Shown here one piece after another: positions 7,772 to 16,378 of a DNA stretch of 33,855 nucleotides (position 1 is the first letter of the stretch; each line of letters opens with the position of its first letter). Origin of the DNA: Aeriscardovia sp. (GTDB lineage Bacteria > Actinomycetota > Actinomycetes > Actinomycetales > Bifidobacteriaceae). The notes under the pieces were generated by a model that saw only the letters and a program-made list of their open reading frames with translations, ran no database searches and was not told the DNA's origin. A program made the position numbers and the translations under genes. The stretch is from assembly GCA_017537945.1 (NCBI GenBank), contig JAFYJT010000024.1, forward strand, positions 1 through 33,855, in the 5' to 3' direction.

Positions 7772-8140
7772 ATGATTCAACAAGAGTCGCGTTTGCGTGT
7801 GGCTGATAACACGGGCGCCAAGGAGATTTTGACCATTCGGGTGCTCGGGGGGTCAAAACGGCGCTATGCGGGCCTGGGGGACGTAATAGTCGCCACCGTA
7901 AAGGACGCTATCCCGGGAGGAGCCGTGAAGAAAGGCGATGTGGTTAAGGCCGTCGTAGTCAGGTGCGATAAAGAGACGCGCCGCCGTGACGGATCCTACA
8001 TCCGCTTTGACGAGAATGCGGCAGTAATTTTGGGTAACGGCAGCGAGCCCAAAGGGACGCGTATTTTCGGCCCAGTGGGAAGGGAACTGCGCGAACGCAG
8101 ATTTATGAAGATAGTTTCTTTGGCTCCGGAGGTGATCTAA
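7772..8140 (+). CDS. rplN: 50S ribosomal protein L14
   Basis: The 122-residue product starts [20 protein letters not shown] and has the L14 patterns [47 protein letters not shown] and [27 protein letters not shown]. The length is exactly the family standard. L14 binds at the subunit interface and is contacted by RsfS when ribosomes are silenced. AAAGGAG lies upstream of the ATG. The end of the gene carries the Shine-Dalgarno sequence of rplX. Confidence 0.98.
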   Translation: MIQQESRLRVADNTGAKEILTIRVLGGSKRRYAGLGDVIVATVKDAIPGGAVKKGDVVKAVVVRCDKETRRRDGSYIRFDENAAVILGNGSEPKGTRIFGPVGRELRERRFMKIVSLAPEVI

Positions 8141-8479
8141 TTGGTAGCCAAGCTCAGGAGCGGGGATCTGGTAAAGGTCATTTACGGCAAAGATCGCGGC
8201 AAGCAGGGTAAGATCCTGAAGGTCTTGCCCAACGGAAGGCTTGTAGTAGAAGGCGTTCAGATAGTCAAGAAGCACAGGCGCGCTCAGGAAGAAGGGCAAG
8301 AGGCCGGCATTATAGCGATGGAAGCCAGCATTGACAGGTCCAACGTGATGCTGGTCGATCCCGAAACCGGCAAGCCTACCAGGGTGGGGGTGTCGATAAA
8401 ACGCGAAGTGAGGGGCGGAAAAGTGAAGACCACCCGCACCCGCATTAGCAAGAAATCAGGTAAGGAGATCAAGGTATGA
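8141..8479 (+). CDS. rplX: 50S ribosomal protein L24
   Basis: The 112-residue product contains the KOW motif [32 protein letters not shown] and the [19 protein letters not shown] loop, typical of L24, an assembly initiator of the 50S subunit. Translation starts at TTG immediately after the rplN TAA. The weak start codon is offset by a near-perfect Shine-Dalgarno sequence, GGAGGTGAT at 8128-8136. The last four bases overlap rplE (ATGA). Confidence 0.96.
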   Translation: MVAKLRSGDLVKVIYGKDRGKQGKILKVLPNGRLVVEGVQIVKKHRRAQEEGQEAGIIAMEASIDRSNVMLVDPETGKPTRVGVSIKREVRGGKVKTTRTRISKKSGKEIKV

Positions 8480-9051
8480 GTGAAATTGACTCTGCCGAAT
8501 TGTTCGCTCGCCCTAGATTGTATCGGGAATATAAAGACGAAGTGGTCCCGGCCTTGAAGGGAGAGTTCAAGTACGAAAACCCCATGCAGGTGCCCTCCGT
8601 CAAGAAGGTAGTTGTGACCATGGCCCTGGGCGAGGCGGCAAGGGATTCAAAGCTTATAGAAGGAGCCATTTCCGACCTTACCCTCATAACGGGCCAGAAG
8701 CCCGCCATCTCCAAGGCAAGGAAGTCTGTGGCCCAATTTCACCTGCGCAAGGGGCAGACCATCGGAGCCTTCGTGACCCTGCGCAAGGATATGATGTGGG
8801 AATTTTTGGACCGCCTTGTCACCCTGGCAATTCCCAGAATCCGCGACTTCCGCGGCCTTAGCCCCAAGCAATTTGACGGCCGGGGCAATTACAATTTTGG
8901 TCTTACGGAGCAGTCCATGTTCCATGAGATCGATCCGGACAATATCGATCACCGCCGGGGAATGGACATAGCGATAGTCACCTCCGCCAGAACGGACGAA
9001 GAGGCTCGCTTCATGTTCAGGCGCCTCGGCTTTCCTTTTAAGGAGGAGTAG
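8476..9051 (+). CDS. rplE: 50S ribosomal protein L5
   Basis: The 191-residue product shows [87 protein letters not shown] and a C-terminal [18 protein letters not shown], all diagnostic of L5. L5 binds 5S rRNA in the central protuberance. It starts within rplX through an ATGA overlap. Its 3' end contains AAGGAGGAG, the ribosome-binding site for rpsN. Confidence 0.98.
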   Translation: MSEIDSAELFARPRLYREYKDEVVPALKGEFKYENPMQVPSVKKVVVTMALGEAARDSKLIEGAISDLTLITGQKPAISKARKSVAQFHLRKGQTIGAFVTLRKDMMWEFLDRLVTLAIPRIRDFRGLSPKQFDGRGNYNFGLTEQSMFHEIDPDNIDHRRGMDIAIVTSARTDEEARFMFRRLGFPFKEE

Positions 9052-9053
9052 AG

Positions 9054-9239
9054 TTGGCGAAAAAATCTCTTATAGCAAAAGCCAAGAGGAAGCCCAAGTT
9101 TCCAGTCCAGGCTTACACGCGCTGCCAAATTTGCGGCAGGCCGCATTCGGTCTACCGCGAGTTTGGGCTGTGCAGGATCTGCCTGCGCAATAAGGCCCAC
9201 GAGGGCCAGCTCCCCGGGGTCACGAAGGCCAGCTGGTAG
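9054..9239 (+). CDS. rpsN: 30S ribosomal protein S14, zinc-binding type (type Z)
   Basis: The 61-residue short form of S14 with two Cys pairs, CQIC and CRIC, spaced as a zinc ribbon, followed by the C-terminal [17 protein letters not shown]. The start codon is TTG, two bases after the rplE stop, with AAGGAGGAG seven bases upstream. Many actinobacteria also carry a Cys-free S14 under Zur control elsewhere; none is in this window. A 58-base spacer without a gene separates it from rpsH. Confidence 0.97.
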   Translation: MAKKSLIAKAKRKPKFPVQAYTRCQICGRPHSVYREFGLCRICLRNKAHEGQLPGVTKASW

Positions 9240-9297
9240 ATTCCAAACCCATTGAAGGTCTATGCAAATAGAAACCGCAACGAGAAAGTTTTAACTT

Positions 9298-9696
9298 ATG
9301 ACAATGACAGATCCGATTGCAGACATGCTTACCAGGATCCGCAACGCCTGCACCGTGAAGCATGAGCAGGTGGCGATCCCTTATTCAAAGTTCAAGGAAG
9401 CTATAGCAGAAATTCTTAAAAAGGAAGGCTACATAGCATCCATCGACGTAGAGGGCGAAGGAATCTTCAAGACCCTCATCCTCGGCCTTAAATACACCTC
9501 CAGGGGAGAGAGCAGCATAAGGGGAATTAAGAGGGTTTCAAAGCCCGGCCTCAGGAAGTATGCAAAGTCTGACAATCTTCCCAAGCCTCTCGGAGGATTG
9601 GGGATAGCGATAATTTCAACCAGTTCCGGCCTCATGACCCAAAGAGAGTGCCGCAGGCAAGGAATAGGCGGCGAAGTTGTCGCCTATGTGTGGTGA
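9298..9696 (+). CDS. rpsH: 30S ribosomal protein S8
   Basis: The 132-residue product begins [17 protein letters not shown] and contains [76 protein letters not shown] (key residues SKPG, LP, G-GIAIIST, GGE). S8 organises the 16S central domain and represses the spc operon in E. coli. Two ATG codons six bases apart (9298, 9304) are both possible starts, and the ribosome-binding site GAGAAAG does not decide between them. Confidence 0.97.
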   Translation: MTMTDPIADMLTRIRNACTVKHEQVAIPYSKFKEAIAEILKKEGYIASIDVEGEGIFKTLILGLKYTSRGESSIRGIKRVSKPGLRKYAKSDNLPKPLGGLGIAIISTSSGLMTQRECRRQGIGGEVVAYVW

Positions 9697-9705
9697 GGGG
9701 GCATA

Positions 9706-10248
9706 ATGGCATCGCATATAGGTAGGCTCCCAATCGTGCTCCCAAAGGACGTGGAACTCAAAGTCGAGGGAGACAAGGTCAGCGCCAAAGGGCCCAAAGG
9801 CACCCAGGAGTGCATCATCCCTGAGGGGATTGAAATCAAACAGTCGGACGGCCGCGTTGAAGTCGTTCCCGCCAATCCGGGCGAAAAAGGAGCATCGGCC
9901 AGGCACGGCCTGGCCAGGGCGCTCGTGGCTTCCATAGTGCAGGGCGTCAGCTCCGGCTTTGACAAAAAGCTCGAGATAATAGGCACCGGCTACAGGGTTA
10001 CAGCCAAGGGGCCGGATCTTAATTTCGCCCTGGGCTATTCTCACGACATACCCGTCAAAGCTCCCGAGGGAATTACTTTTACCGTGGCTGATGCCACCCA
10101 CCTGACGGTGAGCGGCATAAATAAGCAGCAAGTTGGAGAAGTCGCAGCCCAAATCCGCAAGCTGCGCCCCCCCGAGCCCTATAAGGGCAAGGGCATTAGG
10201 TATGCCGGCGAGCACGTTCGCCGCAAGGCCGGAAAGGCTGGAAAGTAA
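9706..10248 (+). CDS. rplF: 50S ribosomal protein L6
   Basis: The 180-residue product has the duplicated L6 fold. The first half is [32 protein letters not shown]; the second ends with the hallmark [29 protein letters not shown]. It sits at the base of the L7/L12 stalk near the sarcin-ricin loop. GGGGGC precedes the ATG, and the stop codon overlaps the rplR ATG by one base. Confidence 0.98.
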   Translation: MASHIGRLPIVLPKDVELKVEGDKVSAKGPKGTQECIIPEGIEIKQSDGRVEVVPANPGEKGASARHGLARALVASIVQGVSSGFDKKLEIIGTGYRVTAKGPDLNFALGYSHDIPVKAPEGITFTVADATHLTVSGINKQQVGEVAAQIRKLRPPEPYKGKGIRYAGEHVRRKAGKAGK

Positions 10249-10619
10249 TGTCGGTCAAAGTTTTTGGCAAAGGCACCTTGGCGGCCCGCCGCCGCAGGCA
10301 CTTAAGCATCCGGAAGAAAGTTTCAGGCACCCCCGAAAAGCCCCGGTTGGTCGTCACCCGCTCAAACCGCAATATCACCGCCCAAATGGTTGACGACGTG
10401 CACGGGGTGACCATGGTGAGCGCTTCCACCCTCCAATCCGGATTCAAGGAGTTTGAAGGCAGCAAAGTTGAAGCCGCTAAAAAGGTGGGGCTCGCCCTAG
10501 CTCAGAAGGCCAAGGCGGCCGGCATCTGCGATGCCGTTTTCGATCGCAACGGATACAAGTATCACGGCCGCGTAGCGGCGCTTGCAGAAGGAGCTAGGGA
10601 AGGAGGACTAAAGATATGA
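10248..10619 (+). CDS. rplR: 50S ribosomal protein L18
   Basis: The 123-residue product contains [36 protein letters not shown], an [26 protein letters not shown] helix and the C-terminal [25 protein letters not shown], all typical of L18. With L5 it anchors 5S rRNA. Translation is coupled on both sides, by a TAATG junction with rplF and an ATGA junction with rpsE. Confidence 0.98.
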   Translation: MSVKVFGKGTLAARRRRHLSIRKKVSGTPEKPRLVVTRSNRNITAQMVDDVHGVTMVSASTLQSGFKEFEGSKVEAAKKVGLALAQKAKAAGICDAVFDRNGYKYHGRVAALAEGAREGGLKI

Positions 10620-11311
10620 CGGAAGAAGTCAAAGACGAAGCCGAAGGGCTTTCCGCTTCCCCCTCCGCGCCGGAAGAGGAAGCCCAAGACCATAGGGACG
10701 CCAATAGGCGCCGCAGGCGCAGAAGCGCCCATCGTGAGCGTTCTGAAGTAAAAGACGAACTCATGAGCAGGGTGGTGTCCATTAACCGCGTTTCTAAGAC
10801 CCACAAGGGCGGAAGGACTATGAGTTTTGCTGCCCTGGTAGTGGTCGGTGATGGGAAGGGGGCCGTGGGGGCAGGCACCGGAAAGAGCCGCGAAGTCCCT
10901 GCCGCCATAGCCAAGGCTGAAAGCGAAGCGAAGAAGAACATGATAAGCGTGTGCAGGCTTCGCGGAAGCATCCCTGAGCCCGTCATGGGGCATGATTCTG
11001 CAGGCAAGGTCCTTCTCAAGCCGGCCGCACCCGGAACCGGCGTCATCGCCGGAGGATCTGTCAGAGCCGTCCTGGAATGCGCAGGCATTTCTGATATCTT
11101 GACTAAGTCCATGGGATCTTCCAACCCTATAAACACCGTCAGGGCCACCATCAACGCCCTAGAGCAGCTCGAAGAGCCCATAGAGATAGCCAACCGCAGA
11201 GGCCTTACCCTCCGCGAAGTGGCTCCTGCCAGCATTCTGCACGCGCTGCAAGAAGAAAAAGATGCAGCCAAGAAGGAAAACTCTGAGTACGGAGGGGGCG
11301 AAGCCGAGTGA
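10616..11311 (+). CDS. rpsE: 30S ribosomal protein S5
   Basis: The 231-residue product has an acidic then Arg-rich N-terminal extension of about 45 residues, absent from E. coli S5. The S5 double-stranded-RNA-binding domain follows ([43 protein letters not shown]), then the C-terminal domain ([46 protein letters not shown]). S5 shapes the mRNA channel and decoding accuracy. The C-terminal tail is also extended. It overlaps rpmD by four bases (GTGA). Confidence 0.98.
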   Translation: MTEEVKDEAEGLSASPSAPEEEAQDHRDANRRRRRRSAHRERSEVKDELMSRVVSINRVSKTHKGGRTMSFAALVVVGDGKGAVGAGTGKSREVPAAIAKAESEAKKNMISVCRLRGSIPEPVMGHDSAGKVLLKPAAPGTGVIAGGSVRAVLECAGISDILTKSMGSSNPINTVRATINALEQLEEPIEIANRRGLTLREVAPASILHALQEEKDAAKKENSEYGGGEAE

Positions 11312-11490
11312 ACAAGCTCGAAGTGACCCTGACGAAGGGCTTTGCCGGATGCACCAAAAGGCAGAAAGACACCGCCCTTTCCCTGGGCCTGCACCGTATA
11401 GGCCAGAGGGTGGAGGTTGAAGACAGTCCGGCCTATCGCGGAATGCTGAAGGTCGTGTCCCATCTTGTCCGCGTGGAGGAAAAGCAATGA
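11308..11490 (+). CDS. rpmD: 50S ribosomal protein L30
   Basis: The 60-residue product shows [55 protein letters not shown] (key residues S/G-x7-QKDT, LGL-RIGQ, GM), which fits the full bacterial L30 fold. The start codon is GTG inside the end of rpsE, and the stop codon overlaps the rplO start in an ATGA junction. Confidence 0.96.
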   Translation: MNKLEVTLTKGFAGCTKRQKDTALSLGLHRIGQRVEVEDSPAYRGMLKVVSHLVRVEEKQ

Positions 11491-11939
11491 CAGAAAAAAT
11501 CCTGCAGATAGGCGATCTGCACCCGGCTCCTGGGGCAAAAAAGGACCACAAGCGCGTGGGAAGAGGCGAAGGCTCCAAGGGAAAGACCTCGGGCAGGGGT
11601 ACAAAGGGCACCAAAGCCCGTTACCAGGTCAGGCCCGGCTTCGAGGGGGGAGCTTTGCCCCTCTACATGCGCCTTCCAAAAAAGAAGGGGTTCAAGAGCC
11701 CCTTCCACAAGGAATATCTGGCGGTCAACCTTTCCACCCTCTCCCGCTTCTTCCCCAAAGGGGGAGACGTTGACGAAGAGACCCTGGAGAAGGCGGGAAT
11801 TTTGCGCCGCGGACAGGTTCCCAAGATTTTATCCCAGGGAGAGGCTTCAGGTGCCTTTGTTGTAAAAGGGATTAAGGTTTCTGCAGCAGCCGCCAAGAAG
11901 ATTGAAGAGGCTGGCGGAAAGGTGGAAGAATCCAAATAA
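11487..11939 (+). CDS. rplO: 50S ribosomal protein L15
   Basis: The 150-residue product carries the N-terminal LHPAPGAKKDHKRVGRGEGSKGKTSGRGTKGTKAR region, which threads through 23S rRNA, followed by GFEGGALPLYMRLPKKKGF and the C-terminal globular domain with GILRRGQVPKILSQGE. L15 is a late assembly protein. Its stop codon is followed by a 74-base spacer holding a terminator-like hairpin before secY. Confidence 0.98.
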   Translation: MTEKILQIGDLHPAPGAKKDHKRVGRGEGSKGKTSGRGTKGTKARYQVRPGFEGGALPLYMRLPKKKGFKSPFHKEYLAVNLSTLSRFFPKGGDVDEETLEKAGILRRGQVPKILSQGEASGAFVVKGIKVSAAAAKKIEEAGGKVEESK

Positions 11940-11946
11940 TATAAAG

Positions 11947-11990
11947 ACTCTCGTTATAGTTTTAATACTGGCGGGAGTTTTTATGTTTTT
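11947..11990 (+). terminator. Terminator-like hairpin between rplO and secY
   Basis: ACTCTCG (11947-11953) can pair with CGGGAGT (11972-11978) in seven pairs including one G-U, closing an 18-base AT-rich loop. TTTTT and a second T run follow. The stem is of moderate strength, so partial termination or attenuation is more likely than a full stop. It would lower secY and adk expression relative to the ribosomal genes. Confidence 0.5.
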
Positions 11991-12013
11991 AATTCCGGAT
12001 ACTAGGAGAAAAT

Positions 12014-13348
12014 TTGAGGACCCTCATCCAGGCCTTTCGCACTAAAGAGCTGAGAAACAAGATTCTTTTTACCATAGGCATAATAATTATCTACCGCATC
12101 GGCGCCTACATTCCGACCCCCGGAGTGGATTATAGGGTGATTCACGCCTGCCTGGCCAAGACTTCTAGCATTAATTTCGTGAGCCTCATCAATTTGTTTT
12201 CCGGAGGCTCCCTTTTGCAGCTTTCTGTCTTTGCGCTCGGAATTATGCCTTACATAACGGCATCCATCGTAGTGGAGCTTTTAAGGGCAGTCATACCCCG
12301 TTTTGAAGCATTGCACAGGGAAGGGCAGTCGGGGGAAGCCAAGCTCACCCAGTACACCAGGTATATGACCATCGGCCTCGCCGTTTTACAGTCTGCCACT
12401 ATAATCGTCACCGCCAGAAGCGGGGCGCTGTTTGACTACTCCTGTTCCCAAAGCGTCATACCCAACAGCTCCATTTTCTCCCTTATCCTGATGGTGCTTG
12501 TGATGACCGGGGGCACGGGCCTGATAATGTGGATGGCCGAGCTTATAACCGAAAAGGGCATAGGCCAAGGAATGAGCGTGCTCATCTTCATCTCTATCTG
12601 CGCAGGCTTCCTCCCGAAGCTTTGGGATATAGGCCGTTATGACAACTGGCTCAAATTCTCTATAGTTTTGGCCGTATTGATTGCAGTGATAATCTTCGTC
12701 ATTTTTGTAGAGCAGTCGCAAAGGAGGGTGCCGGTACAGTACACAAGGCGCATGATAGGCAGGAAGATGTACGGGGGCACGTCCACCTACATTCCCCTGA
12801 AGATAAACATGTCAGGGGTGATACCCCCTATTTTCGCCTCTTCCATCCTTGCCATTCCAACTCTGATAGCGCAGTTTGGAAATACCAAGCAAAGCTGGGT
12901 GAAGTGGATCGAGCGAAACCTTGGAGTGACGACCTCGGCATGGTACATAGTGCTGTACGCCTTCATGATTATCTTCTTCACCTTCTTCTACGCATCCATC
13001 ACGTTTAACAGCAACGATATTGCAGACGATATGAAAGAATACGGAGGATTTATTCCGGGCATACGGGCCGGATATGAAACAAGCCGGTACTTGTCCTTTG
13101 TAATGAACCGCCTGGATACGGTGGGGTCAATATACCTTCTCTTCGTATGTTTGATTCCAACCATGCTGATAAGGGCCTTAGATCTTGGAAGCAGCCTGCC
13201 CTTTGGGGGGACCACTATTCTCATTATCGCCGGAGTAGGCCTCGACACCCTTCGGCAGGCCGCGGCCCAAGTAAGGCAGTTCCAGTACAAAGGCTTCTTG
13301 GTTCCAAAGCCCGTGCCTTCGGAGCCGATTCCAGTTGAAAGCGAATGA
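12014..13348 (+). CDS. secY: Preprotein translocase subunit SecY
   Basis: The 444-residue polytopic membrane protein has about ten hydrophobic segments. Landmarks are RTKELRNKILFTIGIIIIYRIGAYIPTPGV (first helix), FALGIMPYITASI (second helix), MWMAELITEKGIGQGMSVLIF, the cytoplasmic loop RRVPVQY, the NMSGVIPPIFASS segment, and GFIPGIRAG. SecY forms the protein-conducting channel with SecE and SecG. The start is TTG at 12014, chosen because AGGAG lies at 12004-12008. Its last codons overlap the adk open frame, but the likely adk start lies 13 bases after its stop. Confidence 0.98.
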   Translation: MRTLIQAFRTKELRNKILFTIGIIIIYRIGAYIPTPGVDYRVIHACLAKTSSINFVSLINLFSGGSLLQLSVFALGIMPYITASIVVELLRAVIPRFEALHREGQSGEAKLTQYTRYMTIGLAVLQSATIIVTARSGALFDYSCSQSVIPNSSIFSLILMVLVMTGGTGLIMWMAELITEKGIGQGMSVLIFISICAGFLPKLWDIGRYDNWLKFSIVLAVLIAVIIFVIFVEQSQRRVPVQYTRRMIGRKMYGGTSTYIPLKINMSGVIPPIFASSILAIPTLIAQFGNTKQSWVKWIERNLGVTTSAWYIVLYAFMIIFFTFFYASITFNSNDIADDMKEYGGFIPGIRAGYETSRYLSFVMNRLDTVGSIYLLFVCLIPTMLIRALDLGSSLPFGGTTILIIAGVGLDTLRQAAAQVRQFQYKGFLVPKPVPSEPIPVESE

Positions 13349-13361
13349 AATGAAAGAAAAA

Positions 13362-13925
13362 ATGCGTTTAATAGTCATGGGGCCCCAGGGAGTGGGCAAA
13401 GGGGTGCAGTCAGAAGAACTGGCCCGTATTTACGGCATACCCCACATTTCCACAGGGGACATCTTTCGCAAGAATATAGCCGAAAAAACTGATCTCGGCA
13501 AACGCGTGTCTTCCTATATAGAAAAAGGCGAGCTTGTGCCGGACGAAGTGACGAGCGCAATGGTTTTCGAGCGCCTCAGCCAGCCTGACGCACAAAAGGG
13601 ATGGATCTTGGACGGCTACCCACGAAATGCGAAACAAAGCGCCGATTTGGACGAATGGCTCCAGAAGAATGGGGAAGAGCTTTCTTCCGTAATTCTTCTG
13701 GATGCCGACGGCGATGTTATCGCCCAGCGTATCCAGAAACGCATACGCGAGGAGGGCAGGAGCGACGACAAGCCTGAAGCCATAGCCGAAAGGCTGGCCA
13801 TTTACGCCAGGGAGACCAAGCCCCTAACCGATTACTACCTCCAAAAAGGCCTTCTGAAGAAAATCAACGCAGAAGGGGATGTGGAGCAAGTCACCGAGGC
13901 CATTCAGGAAGCTATAGGGAACTAA
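13362..13925 (+). CDS. adk: Adenylate kinase, short form
   Basis: The 187-residue product catalyses ATP + AMP = 2 ADP. Visible elements are a P-loop GPQGVGKGVQ at residues 7-16, the AMP-binding PHISTGDIFR, GWILDGYPRN, and the C-terminal EGRSDDKPEAIAERL followed by ARETKPLTDYY. The LID is reduced to a few residues, as in other actinobacterial enzymes. The P-loop is unusual: the family consensus GxPGxGKGTQ has Gln for Pro and Val for the Thr after GKG. In-frame upstream starts (TTG 13335, ATG 13350) exist; 13362 gives the usual MRLIVMG beginning. No methionine aminopeptidase gene lies between adk and infA, unlike in many bacteria. Confidence 0.94.
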   Translation: MRLIVMGPQGVGKGVQSEELARIYGIPHISTGDIFRKNIAEKTDLGKRVSSYIEKGELVPDEVTSAMVFERLSQPDAQKGWILDGYPRNAKQSADLDEWLQKNGEELSSVILLDADGDVIAQRIQKRIREEGRSDDKPEAIAERLAIYARETKPLTDYYLQKGLLKKINAEGDVEQVTEAIQEAIGN

Positions 13926-13935
13926 TATTCTTGCA

Positions 13936-13944
13936 TGCTAGAAT
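13936..13944 (+). promoter_or_regulatory. Candidate extended -10 promoter before infA
   Basis: TGC followed by TAGAAT (13939-13944) is a good extended -10 element, 52 bases before the infA start, in the first sizeable gap after secY-adk. No good -35 hexamer is present at the expected distance. It could provide a separate supply of the infA-rpoA segment. Confidence 0.35.
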
Positions 13945-13996
13945 TTAGCTGGAGTGTGTGTACACGTGGAACTCTTTTCGGAAACTGCGAGGGGAT

Positions 13997-14215
13997 ATGT
14001 CAAAAGATGGTGTGATAGAGGTCGAGGGGAGAGTCGTGGAAGCTCTGCCAAATGCGATGTTTCGGGTCGAACTTGAAAATAAGCACGTGGTACTCGCCAC
14101 CATCTCGGGCAAGGTTAGAAAAAACTATATCCGCATACTTCCCCAAGACAGGGTAGTGATAGAAATGAGCCCCTATGATCTAACCCGCGGACGCATCACT
14201 TATCGTTACAAGTAA
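13997..14215 (+). CDS. infA: Translation initiation factor IF-1
   Basis: The 72-residue OB-fold protein starts [26 protein letters not shown] and ends [16 protein letters not shown], both family hallmarks. IF-1 blocks the A site of the 30S subunit during initiation. The ATG at 13997 is preceded by GAGGGG. An in-frame upstream start at 13958 would add 13 residues unlike IF-1 and is rejected. rpmJ follows 12 bases later. Confidence 0.97.
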   Translation: MSKDGVIEVEGRVVEALPNAMFRVELENKHVVLATISGKVRKNYIRILPQDRVVIEMSPYDLTRGRITYRYK

Positions 14216-14227
14216 AAGGGTAAACCC

Positions 14228-14341
14228 ATGAAAGTCAAACCAAGTGTCAAACGAATTTGCAGCCACTGCCGCATAATTCGCCGCCATGGAATAGTCATGG
14301 TGATTTGTACCAATCCTCGCCACAAGCAGAGGCAAGGATAA
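14228..14341 (+). CDS. rpmJ: 50S ribosomal protein L36, zinc-binding type
   Basis: A 37-residue gene translating as [19 protein letters not shown] followed by [18 protein letters not shown]. The two Cys of CSHC, the later Cys and the His form the zinc site of the C+ form of L36. The length is the family standard. It lies between infA and rpsM as in most bacteria, and is followed by an unusually long 132-base spacer. Confidence 0.96.
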   Translation: MKVKPSVKRICSHCRIIRRHGIVMVICTNPRHKQRQG

Positions 14342-14473
14342 GATTCGCAGTTTGCGAAAATAAGGCATCAGCCGCTTGGAGGAAGTTCCTTCTTGTACCC
14401 CAGGCACGGAGGCCTAGGCCGTTTCAGGCGGAAGGCTGGTGCATAACCTCCGTATTACAGGAAAGACAACGAA
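14342..14473 (+). other. Structured spacer between rpmJ and rpsM
   Basis: 132 bases without a credible gene inside an operon where most gaps are under 25 bases. Two inverted repeats stand out. TTCGCA/TGCGAA has a three-base loop (14344-14358). ACGGAGG (14406-14412) pairs perfectly with CCTCCGT (14447-14453) around a 34-base loop that itself contains GCC/GGC pairing. Neither is followed by a T run, so they are not plain terminators. A ribosomal-protein leader or processing site is possible. Confidence 0.4.
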
Positions 14474-14851
14474 ATGGCACGTCTTGCCGGAGTTGACATC
14501 CCCAATGGAAAAAGGATCGAGATCGCCCTTACCTATATTTACGGCATAGGGCGCACCCGAGCCAAAGAAACCCTAGAGGCTACCGGGATAAATCCCGATA
14601 CCCGTGTGAAGGATCTCAACGAAGATCAGCTAATCAGCCTGCGCGATTACCTGGAGAACAACTACAAGATAGAGGGGGATCTTCGCCGAGAAGTAGAAGC
14701 CGACATACGCCGTAAGATCCAAATCAATTGCTATCAGGGCCTGCGCTGGAGGCACCACCTTCCCGTGCGGGGCCAGCGCACCAAGACAAACGCCCGCACC
14801 CGCAAGGGCGTAAGGCATACCGTGGCTGGCAAGAAGAAAGCCACAAAGTAA
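14474..14851 (+). CDS. rpsM: 30S ribosomal protein S13
   Basis: The 125-residue product starts [32 protein letters not shown] and has the C-terminal [23 protein letters not shown], the signature of S13 (key residues [22 protein letters not shown]). S13 bridges the small and large subunits in the head region and touches P-site tRNA. AGGAAAG lies 9 bases before the ATG. It follows the structured spacer and begins the rpsM-rpsK-rpoA-rplQ group. Confidence 0.98.
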   Translation: MARLAGVDIPNGKRIEIALTYIYGIGRTRAKETLEATGINPDTRVKDLNEDQLISLRDYLENNYKIEGDLRREVEADIRRKIQINCYQGLRWRHHLPVRGQRTKTNARTRKGVRHTVAGKKKATK

Positions 14852-14875
14852 TTTGGCAATTTGAATTGAGGATTA

Positions 14876-15274
14876 ATGGCTACTTCTAAACAATCTGTAC
14901 ACAAGGCGAAGCGCAGGGTCCGCAAGTCCGTACCCCTCGGGCAGGCCCACATCAAATCCACCTTTAACAACACCATAGTTTCAATTACGGATCCTTCCGG
15001 AGCCGTCCTGGCATGGGCCACGGGCGGAGACGTCGGCTTCAAGGGGTCGCGCAAGTCCACCCCCTTTGCGGCCGGCATGGTGGCTGAAGCGGCGGCCCGG
15101 AAAGCTATGGAACAGGGCATCAGAAAAGTTGACGTGTTTGTAAAAGGCCCCGGTTCCGGCCGGGAAACCGCCATCCGCTCCCTCCAGTCCGCAGGCCTGG
15201 AAGTGGGCTCTATAACCGATGTGACCCCTCAGGCCTACAACGGCGTAAGGCCTCCGAAGCGCCGCCGTGTCTAA
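14876..15274 (+). CDS. rpsK: 30S ribosomal protein S11
   Basis: The 132-residue product shows [111 protein letters not shown] (key residues FNNT-V, [13 protein letters not shown], GPGSGRE, HNG-like [12 protein letters not shown]), the S11 family pattern. It lies on the 30S platform near the mRNA exit. In many bacteria rpsD would come next; here rpoA follows directly. Confidence 0.98.
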   Translation: MATSKQSVHKAKRRVRKSVPLGQAHIKSTFNNTIVSITDPSGAVLAWATGGDVGFKGSRKSTPFAAGMVAEAAARKAMEQGIRKVDVFVKGPGSGRETAIRSLQSAGLEVGSITDVTPQAYNGVRPPKRRRV

Positions 15275-15303
15275 ATCAGACGAGGAGAATCTGGCTAAAA
15301 ATA

Positions 15304-15315
15304 CAGGCCGGCCTG
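15304..15315. repeat. 12-base perfect palindrome before rpoA
   Basis: CAGGCCGGCCTG reads identically on both strands and lies in the 72-base rpsK-rpoA gap, about 30 bases before the rpoA start. As RNA it could only form a hairpin with a very tight loop, so a DNA site or chance is as likely as a structure. Confidence 0.4.
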
Positions 15316-15346
15316 CATCCGGTCTAGATCGAAAGGATTGAAAAAG

Positions 15347-16360
15347 GTGCTTATTGCACAACGTCCGACGGTGTCTGAGAAAGTACTTAGTCCCCAACGA
15401 TCGCGCTTTACCATCGAGCCGTTAGAGCCTGGATTCGGCTATACTTTGGGCAATTCGCTTCGCAGGGTTCTTTTGAGCTCCATCCCTGGGGCGGCCGTCA
15501 CTTCCATCCGCATAGCGGACGTCCTTCATGAGTTTTCCACCATTCAAGGCGTCAAAGAGGATGTGACTGAGCTTATTTTGAACATCAAGGGTATAGCCCT
15601 GACTAATGAATACGACGAGCCCGTGGTGATGTACCTGCACAAGAGCGGCCCAGGAGAAGTGAAGGCCGGCGACATTACCCCTCCCGCAGGGGTGAGCATA
15701 TGCAATCCCGACCATCACCTTGCCACCCTGGCCGAAGACGGATCGCTCGAGATGGAGTTTACGGTGGAAAGGGGCAGGGGATACGTCTCCGCCGAAATGA
15801 ATGAGCAGGAAGGCCAGGAAATAGGGCGCATCCCCATTGACTCCATCTATTCGCCGGTATTGAAGGTCAGTTATAAAGTCGAAGCCACCAGGGTCGAACA
15901 GCGCACGGATTTTGACCGCCTGATAATGGATGTGGAAACCAAAAGCTCTATCTCCCCTAGGGATGCCATGGCTTCGGCAGGATCGACTCTCGTAGAGCTG
16001 TTCGGCTTATGCAAGGACCTGAACAGCTCTGCAGAAGGGGTGGAACTGGGCTCCTCCCGCGGCTCTTACAACGGACAGGACGTTATACCCATAGAAAACC
16101 TCAATTTGACCCAGCGCTCTTACAACTGCTTAAGGCGGGAGGGAATCTACACCGTAGAGCAGCTGATTAGCCATAGCGAACAGGATCTCCTTGAGATTCG
16201 TAACTTTGGGATAAAGTCTGTGGACGAATTGAAGGAAAAGCTGGCTGAAATGGGCCTGTCTCTTAGGGCGTCTTCTGAGGGCTTCGACAGAAAAGAGCTT
16301 GAGAAGGACATGTCGTTCTACAGTCCGGACGGTCCAGAAGATAACGATGAGAATATGTAG
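15347..16360 (+). CDS. rpoA: DNA-directed RNA polymerase alpha subunit
   Basis: The 337-residue product has the alpha N-terminal dimerisation domain (residues 1-230: [68 protein letters not shown]). The C-terminal domain that contacts UP elements and activators follows (about 250-310: [38 protein letters not shown]). The start is GTG at 15347, giving the usual MLIAQRP beginning, with GAAAGGA nine bases upstream. A TTG at 15338 directly abuts that ribosome-binding site and is not credible. rplQ follows after 18 bases. Confidence 0.97.
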   Translation: MLIAQRPTVSEKVLSPQRSRFTIEPLEPGFGYTLGNSLRRVLLSSIPGAAVTSIRIADVLHEFSTIQGVKEDVTELILNIKGIALTNEYDEPVVMYLHKSGPGEVKAGDITPPAGVSICNPDHHLATLAEDGSLEMEFTVERGRGYVSAEMNEQEGQEIGRIPIDSIYSPVLKVSYKVEATRVEQRTDFDRLIMDVETKSSISPRDAMASAGSTLVELFGLCKDLNSSAEGVELGSSRGSYNGQDVIPIENLNLTQRSYNCLRREGIYTVEQLISHSEQDLLEIRNFGIKSVDELKEKLAEMGLSLRASSEGFDRKELEKDMSFYSPDGPEDNDENM

Positions 16361-16378
16361 TCTCTAAAAGGAGAGATA

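Noticed and set aside
10594-11604. 336-codon minus-strand open frame over rpsE, rpmD and rplO
   Set aside because: It is antisense to three certain ribosomal genes and low in complexity, with many Ser, Ala and Leu residues.
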